A stretch of DNA of 64,000 nt from positions 1,091,001-1,155,000 of the forward strand of contig JAMXDE010000009.1 of assembly GCA_026770025.1 (NCBI GenBank). The letters run 5' to 3'. A program made the translations under genes and the position numbers. Source of the stretch: Craspedostauros australis. Taxonomy: Eukaryota > Bacillariophyta > Bacillariophyceae > Mastogloiales > Achnanthaceae. Numbering within the stretch: position 1 is the first letter of the stretch; every line of letters begins with the position of its first letter. Below are positions 22,624-30,961 of the stretch, piece after piece. The notes under the pieces are model-generated. The model did not search any database. It saw only the letters and a program-made list of their open reading frames with translations, and was not told where the DNA came from.

Positions 22624-25152
22624 TTACGCGATCTGGCGACACAAGCGGCGACAACAGCTCCCCTCAGCACCCTGACTTACCTTTTGCGATCGATGGCTGT
22701 TCGCATCGGCAGGTGCAACACCGTTGCCCACACTCCCGTTCCTCATCAGCTGTTTGCTTTGCTTGCGATCGCTCTTCTTTCGCTTGCGAATATTAAATAT
22801 CAGGGAAGGGCCCGACTTCGATGTGAGGTTGGGTGATACGCGTTGGCAAAGTTGGACCTTCCACACTGTGCCGTAGTACTGCCGGTAAATGTTGATATTG
22901 CTGAGACACTGACGCAGGATTGGGGCCAAGGCCGAGAAGGTCGTGTCTTGGACGGATCCTTGCGATAACATGTCAGGCGGCGTGCAACGTATGTTCCCCA
23001 AGACCTGATCTTTGTTCGTGCCGTTGCTGGCGGTATGTTGTCTCGTACATGATCCTGGCGTCACTTGGCTTGGATGAGGTTCGTCAATATCGATAACGAC
23101 GGTGGAAGGTTGCGTCCGACTGTGATACGGGTTTCTCGCCTTGCCGCTGCCGCTGCTTCCCTTGGTTGTGGGCGTGGAAGTGGCGATGGTTTGAGATCTG
23201 GTGAGACGAGAAGTAGGTGCGCCGTCTCTGCTGCTGGTACTGCCGCTACTTTTGCGTTGGTATGGATTGGAATGTGATCGTGACAGCGGCCTTGCATTCG
23301 TTCTCATTTTCGACGTGAATGCGGCGGATGGCGAAGGCGGGGCTGCCGATAATCCCAAGGGTGTTGCTTCTGGTGTTCCTGACAGTGACGATGTCAAACG
23401 TGGTTGTTGCGTGCGTGCAACGACTGCCGTCATTGTGGTGGAGGAAGTGCCGGAGGCCGAGAAGGATTGGGAAGCAGGATGGCTGGCAGTTGAATTTGCG
23501 GTTGAACTGATGACGCGCGCAGAGGATGCTGCCGATGAAACTGGAGTTGGCGTTGCGCTGGCTTGCGTTGATGCGTTCCTGTTCGCGTATGGGTTGCTGG
23601 GAAATGAAGAACGCTTGGACTCCGCGGATGTTGCCGTTGCGCTTGGAGACTGTTTGGTGTTTCGAAGGACAGCAGCAGCCGTAGCGAACGCTGTCCCTGC
23701 TGTGATGGATTCGGTGGGAACCTGAGACCGAACTGGGCTGGATTGATGCCTTGTCGTAGAGTAAGTGTTGGCTCTCCGATACGAGTTGGAAATGTTGGAA
23801 GCATGGTTGGCATTGCTGCTGATGGTGTCCTGAGGCGAATCCTCCGTCATGTCAATGACCATTTGATCGGCTGAGCTTCCACGAACAGCCGAAGCCACGT
23901 TCGGAGTCACATGCGTATTCACCCTCAGACTTGCACGTGCGTTGTTTGTGACAGAGCGCGATCTAGCAGGAGGCGGTATATGTCCGTTCCCATTCCCATT
24001 CCCACGCATGTGCACATTGCCAGATGTACGTGCTGCTGCAGGGGTTGCGCTTATTCTGGTCAAAATGCCACCTTGCCGCTGGGACAGTGCTTGCCGCTGC
24101 GAGGCCACATCACCAGATTCCACTTCGGCCTCGTCTTCATCGTCCTCTCCATTGGTCATCCCATCTCCATCCATGTTGTGAATGTTGGCATTGGGACCAA
24201 CGAGTGCTCGCAGTGTCGCGTCCACCCCAATCCCGCGCTGCGTGTGAGCCTCTTGGTAGGACCGCTGCTGGTGGAGCACCAAAGCTGGGACCTGGCCACC
24301 CAGCACAATGGCATTGCCGCCGTGAAGCATGAGGATACCATGTCGGACATCGATGGGACCCTTGAGGATGATCTTCAAGCCAGCTTTCGAATGGACCGTT
24401 AGTTTGGGAATGGGTTGTGATTCCGTGCCAATCAAATGTTGGTTGTTGCTGTCATGGAATATGCTTGAGGATTGCTGTGCATTCGTTGTTGTCGGAAGCG
24501 CACCGTCGCACAGGAAGAGCTTGCAGCATCTCTTGTGAGGTTGCTGTCTGTTGCCATACCTGCGTTGCTGCTGCTGCTGTCGTTGCTGCTGTTGTTGCTG
24601 TTGATATGGCGTATTCCCATTCCGAGGTGAGGTCGCAGCGACTCCGTTGGGCATGATCTTTGCCAGCCGCGTGTCTGCATTGCAGCTCATGTCCACCAGC
24701 TCTTCCATCTGCACCAGAAGGCGGAAATTGGCATCGAGCTTGGATTTGAAGTTGGCTGACTGCTGCTTCGATTGCTGCATGGCTTGTCGCAATCGTCTGC
24801 TGGCCTGTCCAATGCGAATGTTGTTGCTGTTCCCGATGCCATCGAGATCCATGGCAGCGACGCGGTCAGCCCTGGAACGCACGACATCCCGCAGATCAGA
24901 GTGCAGGATGTGCTTCAGGACATCGTCGGCCGAGGCTGACCTGCCATCCAGGTGCTGCGGCCGCCTCCGTGTTTGCATGCGACCGTGCTGCGGTTGCTGC
25001 TGTTGACAAGCCTCCAGCCAGTCTGCGGATGGGCACACGCCCACGCTTTCCTGCAGTCTCTGTTGCAGCTGCATGACAGCATGAGACTGTGCTTGCGTTT
25101 GGCCTTGTGCTTGATGTGAGTAGTCATGTTGGTACGAAGAGGAGGTTGGCAT
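22624..25152 (-). CDS. RMI1-like RecQ-mediated genome instability protein
   Basis: Single ORF of 842 residues from ATG. The N-terminal third follows the RMI1 order: a short helix SADWLEACQQ (about residue 42), a helix DVLKHILHSDLRDVV (about 77-92) matching the family's xxxWLxSDLRD segment, then an OB-fold split by a Gln-rich loop. That fold comprises KRCCKLFLCDG (about 208), then PKLTVHSKAGLKIILKG-type strands at about 248-265, PIDVRHGILMLHGGNAIVLGGQV, and a closing helix. RMI1 binds RecQ helicase and topoisomerase III to dissolve double Holliday junctions. Residues about 330-720 are Ser/Thr/Ala/Asn-rich and disordered, and include a VIDMTE motif and a VVIDIDEP motif that look like SUMO-interacting sequences. 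The last 120 residues are unassigned. The OB-fold match is strong by pattern; no C-terminal OB2 domain was recognised. Confidence 0.8.
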   Translation of the reverse strand: MPTSSSYQHDYSHQAQGQTQAQSHAVMQLQQRLQESVGVCPSADWLEACQQQQPQHGRMQTRRRPQHLDGRSASADDVLKHILHSDLRDVVRSRADRVAAMDLDGIGNSNNIRIGQASRRLRQAMQQSKQQSANFKSKLDANFRLLVQMEELVDMSCNADTRLAKIMPNGVAATSPRNGNTPYQQQQQQQRQQQQQRRYGNRQQPHKRCCKLFLCDGALPTTTNAQQSSSIFHDSNNQHLIGTESQPIPKLTVHSKAGLKIILKGPIDVRHGILMLHGGNAIVLGGQVPALVLHQQRSYQEAHTQRGIGVDATLRALVGPNANIHNMDGDGMTNGEDDEDEAEVESGDVASQRQALSQRQGGILTRISATPAAARTSGNVHMRGNGNGNGHIPPPARSRSVTNNARASLRVNTHVTPNVASAVRGSSADQMVIDMTEDSPQDTISSNANHASNISNSYRRANTYSTTRHQSSPVRSQVPTESITAGTAFATAAAVLRNTKQSPSATATSAESKRSSFPSNPYANRNASTQASATPTPVSSAASSARVISSTANSTASHPASQSFSASGTSSTTMTAVVARTQQPRLTSSLSGTPEATPLGLSAAPPSPSAAFTSKMRTNARPLSRSHSNPYQRKSSGSTSSRDGAPTSRLTRSQTIATSTPTTKGSSGSGKARNPYHSRTQPSTVVIDIDEPHPSQVTPGSCTRQHTASNGTNKDQVLGNIRCTPPDMLSQGSVQDTTFSALAPILRQCLSNINIYRQYYGTVWKVQLCQRVSPNLTSKSGPSLIFNIRKRKKSDRKQSKQLMRNGSVGNGVAPADANSHRSQKVSQGAEGSCCRRLCRQIA

Positions 25153-25981
25153 CGTTGTGTGGTGTTGTCTTGCTTCGTGTTGTTTGGTATTCTACATACA
25201 GTCCGCAGTACTTCTGTTGGATGTTTCTTCCTTGCCTCCCTTCTGATTCTTGGTTGAACAAGGGTATCAATGCTGTTGGTTCTGTTGGTTCTGTTGGTTC
25301 TGTTGATTCTGTTGGTGTCACTCCTCGTGCTGGCACGATCTTCTGATCTTGTTGTCCCAGAATGATGTTTGAGGAAGTGTTGGCGTGTTGTTGGAGGGAA
25401 ACCCTGGGTGTTGTTTCCCCTTGCGTTGGGTTGTCGTTTTTTTGCCTCTCTTGGTTTCGGCGCGTTGTTTTGGTGGTTTTGCTTTTGTTGCCCGCAGTAT
25501 CGCGTGGTTTGTGGGCGGTGTTGTGTGTGTTGGCGTGTTGGTTCTGACCTGCTTTTGTCGTGTTTCGATTGTTGTGTGCGTCTGGGTATCTCGCGTTGCA
25601 CCGTGTTGTTCCACACGATCCTCGTGTTGTTTGCGCGCTTTTTCGAAGAAGCTCGTTTTTTCCCTCCACCTCGCGACGACGACTCAGATGACTAACTTTT
25701 TCGTTTGGTCGTGGTGCTCGTACTTCTTTTCACAGTTTATTATTTATAATAGGTCCATGTACTGGTATTGGATCTCAGACTGGCCTGATTTTTCGCCAGA
25801 GATGGCGATGATGTGTCGTTTCGCCAAAACAGAACGTGCCGCGCGCGATGAGTGACGGAAGAGGCAACCACACAATCCACGATCTTCATCGAACGGAGGC
25901 CTCCACCGGCAGTACCATTCCGTACTCGCAGCCTGGATCCATCCGCAACTACCCTCTTGAATCTCTACTGCACACACGATT
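25153..25981. promoter_or_regulatory. Divergent intergenic region between RMI1-like and HAD-like genes
   Basis: About 830 bases, strongly T/G-rich on the plus strand (the C/A-rich leader of the RMI1 gene on the minus strand), with the 9-bp repeat at 25275-25315. ORFs here are composition artefacts. Confidence 0.5.
25275..25315. repeat. 9-bp tandem repeat GTTGGTTCT
   Basis: Three perfect copies, one with a single change, and a partial fifth copy. It lies in the presumed leader of the RMI1-like gene. Confidence 0.9.
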
Positions 25982-27235
25982 ATGTATACCATGCAATACA
26001 GGATTGAGCAGTCGCTGTTGCGGACGGCAACAAGAAGGTTTTCGAATGCAGGCAGGACTGCAACGCAAAGACGGCATGGTGGACAGTACGAGGGCAAGTA
26101 CACATGCGGCGGCTCCGGCGTCCGTCTTTCCTCAATGCGTTGGGCAGCCTCTCCGAGATCTGCGTCGAAGCGTTGCATCGGGGGAGGGAGGTACAGCAGG
26201 ATGATGGACATGGGCGGGAGTCCGTCGGCCGCCACCGACAAGTCCAACACATTCCGTCTCAACAAGGGCAACAAGAACAACAAGCTCAAGGCTGTGGCCT
26301 TTGATTTCAGGGTGCTGACCACCTCGTGGAAGGACGAAGAGACGCAGGGACAAGGGAAGGAGCAGCAGCAGTCGCATGGGAACACTGGCAATCCAAGTGG
26401 AACCAGCAATGAGAGCAACGCCACGTTGATAACATCAGCATCCATTAAACCGGATGCTGGCATGGTGAACAGCATCGCGTCCCTTCTCAATGTACAGATT
26501 GGAAGCCAAGATCCGACGAGCTACAACCAAAGAAGCGAAGAGGTCAGCATCAGCAACATTGCGAATACCATCGAGACAGCAAACACACCATCCAAGACAG
26601 CCACCGCCACCAGCTCGGCATCGTCAGCTTCGCCATTGAACCAAGACATCCGCGCCAAGTACGCATCCAAGTTGAAGGGCGGCCTGGCGGGCATCGAACT
26701 GGCCAAGTCGCAGGTGGAGGAAACGGTGCAGCGTGGTGACGCGGCCGGTCACATGGCAGCGCGCAAGATCGTCGCAGGAACCGCGGCATCGTCATCCACG
26801 CCCAAGTGGATGGCACTGTCGGGAACGGGCAAGCTGCTGGGGTACTTGAGCAACCGATCCATTCACATTGCGCTGTTACCTGGTGATCCGACGTCCGATC
26901 AGGTTGATCCGCAGATGCATTACTTGAGCAAGCAGATGAAGGACATCGTCATCGATCTGGTGCTGGATGCGGAACAATCCGCGTCACAGACCGTCACGTC
27001 CTTGGAAGGGAAGCTACCGAAGGACGTTGAGATGAGCCGCGTCATGGTGGTCAGCGATCGCGATGACTACCTGCGCGCGGCGAGAGACGCTGGCATGATC
27101 ACATGTCGATTGCGCAAGCCTAACTCGAGACGTGGCAATATCACGACGCATTATGACGTGGAAGACGTGCCACAAATCCAGGAGGTCATCGATGAGATTG
27201 CTGGCATCTCCTTCAACGCAGTGCTAAATCGGTAA
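25982..27235 (+). CDS. HAD-superfamily-like protein, probably organelle-targeted
   Basis: ORF of 417 residues from ATG. The first 70 residues are Arg/Ser/Gly-rich without acids (RTATRRFSNAGRTATQRR), like a mitochondrial or plastid transit peptide. KLKAVAFDFRVLTT at about residue 100 resembles HAD motif I but lacks the expected DxD. Residues 150-230 are low-complexity. A helical region follows (KYASKLKGGLAGIELAKSQ). Near residue 350, VMVVSDRDDYLRAARDAGM has the shape of HAD motif IV, where an Asp cluster precedes an alpha helix in the Rossmann-like core. The protein ends with a conserved-looking VEDVPQIQEVIDEIAG. The family call depends on these two motifs. With motif I altered, phosphatase activity is doubtful, so a structural or regulatory HAD relic is possible. 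Confidence 0.6.
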   Translation: MYTMQYRIEQSLLRTATRRFSNAGRTATQRRHGGQYEGKYTCGGSGVRLSSMRWAASPRSASKRCIGGGRYSRMMDMGGSPSAATDKSNTFRLNKGNKNNKLKAVAFDFRVLTTSWKDEETQGQGKEQQQSHGNTGNPSGTSNESNATLITSASIKPDAGMVNSIASLLNVQIGSQDPTSYNQRSEEVSISNIANTIETANTPSKTATATSSASSASPLNQDIRAKYASKLKGGLAGIELAKSQVEETVQRGDAAGHMAARKIVAGTAASSSTPKWMALSGTGKLLGYLSNRSIHIALLPGDPTSDQVDPQMHYLSKQMKDIVIDLVLDAEQSASQTVTSLEGKLPKDVEMSRVMVVSDRDDYLRAARDAGMITCRLRKPNSRRGNITTHYDVEDVPQIQEVIDEIAGISFNAVLNR

Positions 27236-27402
27236 ACATCAAATGCACCCACTCTCCAGAGAGAAAGAGAGCAAACGTGTAGAGTATGTTCGTTCTTGTT
27301 CGTGCTGTCAGATTCGCAGAGAACCATGTTAAAGAAGATTGCATGCAGAGGGCGGACTACGACTGTGACGATGTCACATTACTCGTACGTATGCACGCCA
27401 CG

Positions 27403-28599
27403 TTACTTTTCGTCCATCACCCCCGAATGTTTTTGCCACCACCTAGTGGAGCACATTTCATGGATGCGACTTGCCGCACGTTGAAAGGCAAACTCAAGCT
27501 CGACCACGCTTGCCAGTGCACCGATCGGCGCACCACCCTTCGTAGTTGCCACATCCATCCATTGCAGATCTTCATCGTCTGCAGCATCAGCATCGTCCAA
27601 TCCTGTTTCGGCGCTTCCGAACGCTTGGAACAGCTTGGTCGGATCCAACGCCGTCGCACCGTCTTTTCTCATCGAGATGTCCGCATCATCCAAGCTGATC
27701 ATCAGGGCGCATCTCGATTCGTACAGTTCATCAATCAACGTGATGAATCGCCTCGCCTCGTTGTGTCGTTCCAACGTCAACGGGATGGGGATATCGGAGA
27801 TGTGGACGCAAGAGAATTCTCTTCCAATCGCACGGTAGTCGTTGGCACCCAACTCGTGCTTCGTGCACAGATCATCAAATGTCATTTCGATCATGTTCAG
27901 TGATCTGTGGACGATCGGGATGGTGAGCGCTCGGTTCTGACCGATCGACAGTTCCATCGACGTGGGTTGAATCTGCGTGCTGTTGTTGGCGTTGGCGCTG
28001 GCGCATGCGTTTGTGCCTGAATGGTGAAGCAATGCTTCTACCACCGGGGCCGTGTCTTCCGTTGGCTCCGACATGAAGAACGATTGTGGCAAGTCGACCG
28101 TCGCTCTTGGTCCTGACTTTCCATGCGGTGCTTCGACAGTGTTGCCCTCATCCGTGATCATGCGATAATCCACATCCGATCCCATCGAATGCACGATGCA
28201 ATGCCGTTGCAGTAGATCAATGAATGGCAGGAAGTAGTTACGATTCAACCCGCCTTCGTACAAATCCTGCGGTGGACGGTTGGACGTCGTCACCACCACG
28301 ACGCCCTGTTGGAACAGAGTGGAAAAGAATTGGGACAGAATCATGGCATCCGCAATATCCGTCACCTGGAATTCATCGAGGCAGAGGATCGAAAGCTCTG
28401 ACGCCACCTGCGATGCCACTCGATAGATTGGATTGCTCTGTTGCCGAGTATCGATCTGAAAGCTGCGACCATGCTGCTCCAAATCTTGCTGTTTCAATCG
28501 ATGGATGCGCTGGTGGATGCTGGAGAGGAAATTGTGGAAGTGGATGCGTTGGATGCGAGAATTCGCAGGAGCTTCGGAAGTGCTTTTCGATTGATCTTG

Positions 28600-28630
<31 letters not shown>

Positions 28631-29208
28631 TGCGAGACCAGCGTATCATAAAACAAATCCATCAGCATGCTCTTGCCTGTTCCGACATCGCCATGAATAT
28701 ACAATCCACGAGGTGTTTGCAAGGCTGGCGGTGTGGGTGGTGACGGAAGCTGAGATTGATCCCTCTGTTTCGCTTGTTCTCCTGCCATGTTGTCACTGCC
28801 ATTGGCAAAGCTGTCTGCGTCTACCTCATTGCTCGCAATGAGATCATCTTGCAGTTTGTGATACTGCAAGAGCTGGTCGGCATACTCCACCAGAGGCAAG
28901 TTGTCGTACCCCTGCAAGGCTCGCTGCAGTCGGCTCAATCGCTTGGCCACCCGCATCTGTGCATCATCTCGACGGATCGTCCCCATGGACACCATCTTCT
29001 GCATCCGATCGATCACCAATTCGGTTATTGATGATGATGCTGATGAAGAAGCGGATGCGGATGGTGGCAGATGCCGCGTCTGCTGAGCTTCTATGAGTAA
29101 TTGACTCGCATTTGCATTGGATGCTCGCGACGTGCTGCCAATGCGGATGAAACTTGAAAGCAATCGACGTGAGCTCGACCGTGCAGAACAGAGCGCGTGA
29201 CATGGCAT
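27403..29208 (-). CDS. AFG1/LACE1-type mitochondrial AAA+ ATPase with polyGln insertion
   Basis: ORF of 601 residues from the ATG at 29208 (MPCHALCSARSSSRRLLSSF), a good mitochondrial presequence; the frame opens further upstream to 29448 without a better start. Domains: an AFG1 N-terminal helical part (DRMQKMVSMGTIRRDDAQMRVAKRL), Walker A GDVGTGKS at 173-180, HFHNFLSSIHQRIH, Walker B ILCLDEFQVTDIADAMIL, the sensor region VVVTTSNRPPQDLYEGGLNR, and a C-terminal part with FDDLC, ANDYRAI and IPIPLTLERHNEARRFITLIDELYE. AFG1 (bacterial ZapE) assists quality control of inner-membrane and cytochrome oxidase proteins in the matrix. Twelve Gln, encoded by eight CAG and four CAA, sit just after the Walker A helix, and a second insert of about 45 residues precedes the RALTIPI strand. 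Family and mitochondrial role are firm. Confidence 0.93.
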
Positions 29209-30961
29209 GGTCGTCGGCACTGAATGATGTGTGCTGAAACGGGCATGATGGCCTGCGCCATCCCTACCACATCCTCGCTGTGATAATTGAGAACTTCCAC
29301 GCTTCTGAACGTGCCCCTCACCACCGATGGCAGCTCCGATTCCACGCCCTGCCGAAGAGACGATACGCCGCTGTTCGTGCTGCCTCAGCCTCAAAGCGTG
29401 AATGGCAATCGAAGACAACATTGTTACTTTGTATAACAGCAGTCCCAATGCGCAAGGATTGTCCTTTCGTCAGCTACAGATTACTGTCGTCGCCATCGTC
29501 GTCGTCATCGTCGTGGTCTCCGCGTTCGCCGTGGTGGCGATCCTCGATGCTCTTGTGTTCGTTGACGCCAGCTCATGTTCGTTCATCAAGTTCACATTTG
29601 GCGATTTGGATTCGGTTCTCGACATCATCGGAATCTTGGAATGACCACATCGACTGCTTCACCTATTTGTGGTTTCGCTAGTGGAAGACAGTGTTGGGAA
29701 CCCTCCACATCCCATCATTCCTTCTTGGAATCGTGTGCATGGGTACAGAGGAGAGCATAGTAGAGAGTGTGTCTCTCCTCTAATCGAAGTGCAGCCTCAT
29801 CACCGCAGCATCTTGGGCAGAGACAGAGTAATGCGAAAGGACATGCGGGTGGATGTTGCTGACATTCAAATCAATCCAATCGTGTCAAAACACGGCCGTG
29901 AACTTTGCCTGGTTTGTGACGCCATTGCCTTGGGTCCTGAAGAGTAACATCCGCCGGCCCGGTGCATCTGTATCCATCATGCCTCATTTAAGATCGTGGA
30001 TTCCATGTAGTAACCCTTTTGGGATCTGGCCAGAGATCCATGGCTGAGAGCGGAGTAGCACGAAGCAGATGATGAACGTGTGGCGCAACGCGCTCCTTGG
30101 GTCACGCAAAGTAAAATAGTGATTTGGTTGGTTTAGCTCGTAGTCCCAACAACAAGTATTGTATAATATGTACCAGTGCGCCACCGAGTATTCTAACTCT
30201 TCCTGTGCGGTATCTTGCGATACAATCGTCCTTGCGTGAAGAGTACACCTGTGACGACTCATCTCCTCTACTCTACTCTGGTTCGTACTCTACTCGTATT
30301 GATCTCATGGCTTCTCATCTTGGATCTTGCGTGGTGCTTCGAAGGTGATCACGAGATGCGACACGAACCAGTATCGACCGTCTGGCCTTCGCTCCCCGCG
30401 TGTTTTATTCGTGGAAAGTGTCACAAACCTCATCGAAGCACGATTTGAATTTGGAGATTAACCGTCGCGGCTCCGAGAAAACCGAATCATTTGTCCTCTT
30501 CCTTTTCCTTGTGTTCTTTGGTCGATTTTGTTGACGGCGACGATGCGCACCCTCGTGATCGATGCTCGTCAACCATCAGAACTCCTTTTGTTGGCAGTGT
30601 TCGTGGCCGCCCGCCTCCACGTTTGCTCTGTTCGACGAAGGTGAGGAGATTTCGGGTACGACCGTCGAGGCAGCCACGCCGACTGTGCGGCCAGGTTCGG
30701 TTGAGCAGACCCACAGTCCAGCAACACTCGTTTGAACACAACGCTCGTCTGATCGCAGCAACATCGCCACCGCTACGATTGCGATTCCAAGTACGATCCA
30801 TTCCAGAACTACTCATTACTCATATTATATTACTTGCTATTGCACTTGGCACACTCTCGGCGATCCATACACCAAAGATATCACAACATCACACTAAGAG
30901 ACCACAAGGAGCCACAACTCATCACAGAGCGCTACTGCCACACTGGTACAAATAGGCGACG
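29209..30961. other. Intergenic 1.75 kb between divergent AFG1 and arrestin-like genes
   Basis: It holds both promoters. A plus-strand ATG ORF at 29402-29644 encodes 80 residues with one strong hydrophobic helix (ITVVAIVVVIVVV); it could be a tiny membrane protein but has no family and is called separately at low confidence. From 29.65 to 30.95 kb no coding signal was recognised. Confidence 0.5.
29402..29644 (+). CDS. Possible 80-aa single-helix membrane protein
   Basis: ATG-initiated ORF with a 30-residue Val/Ile/Ala-rich membrane segment after a 26-residue soluble head, ending FGDLDSVLDIIGILE. The hydrophobic run is encoded by GTC/ATC repeats (GTCGTCGTCATCGTCGTGG), which can arise from simple sequence. 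It lies head-to-head with AFG1, about 190 bases from that start. No family was recognised; spurious translation is as likely as not. Confidence 0.25.
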   Translation: MAIEDNIVTLYNSSPNAQGLSFRQLQITVVAIVVVIVVVSAFAVVAILDALVFVDASSCSFIKFTFGDLDSVLDIIGILE

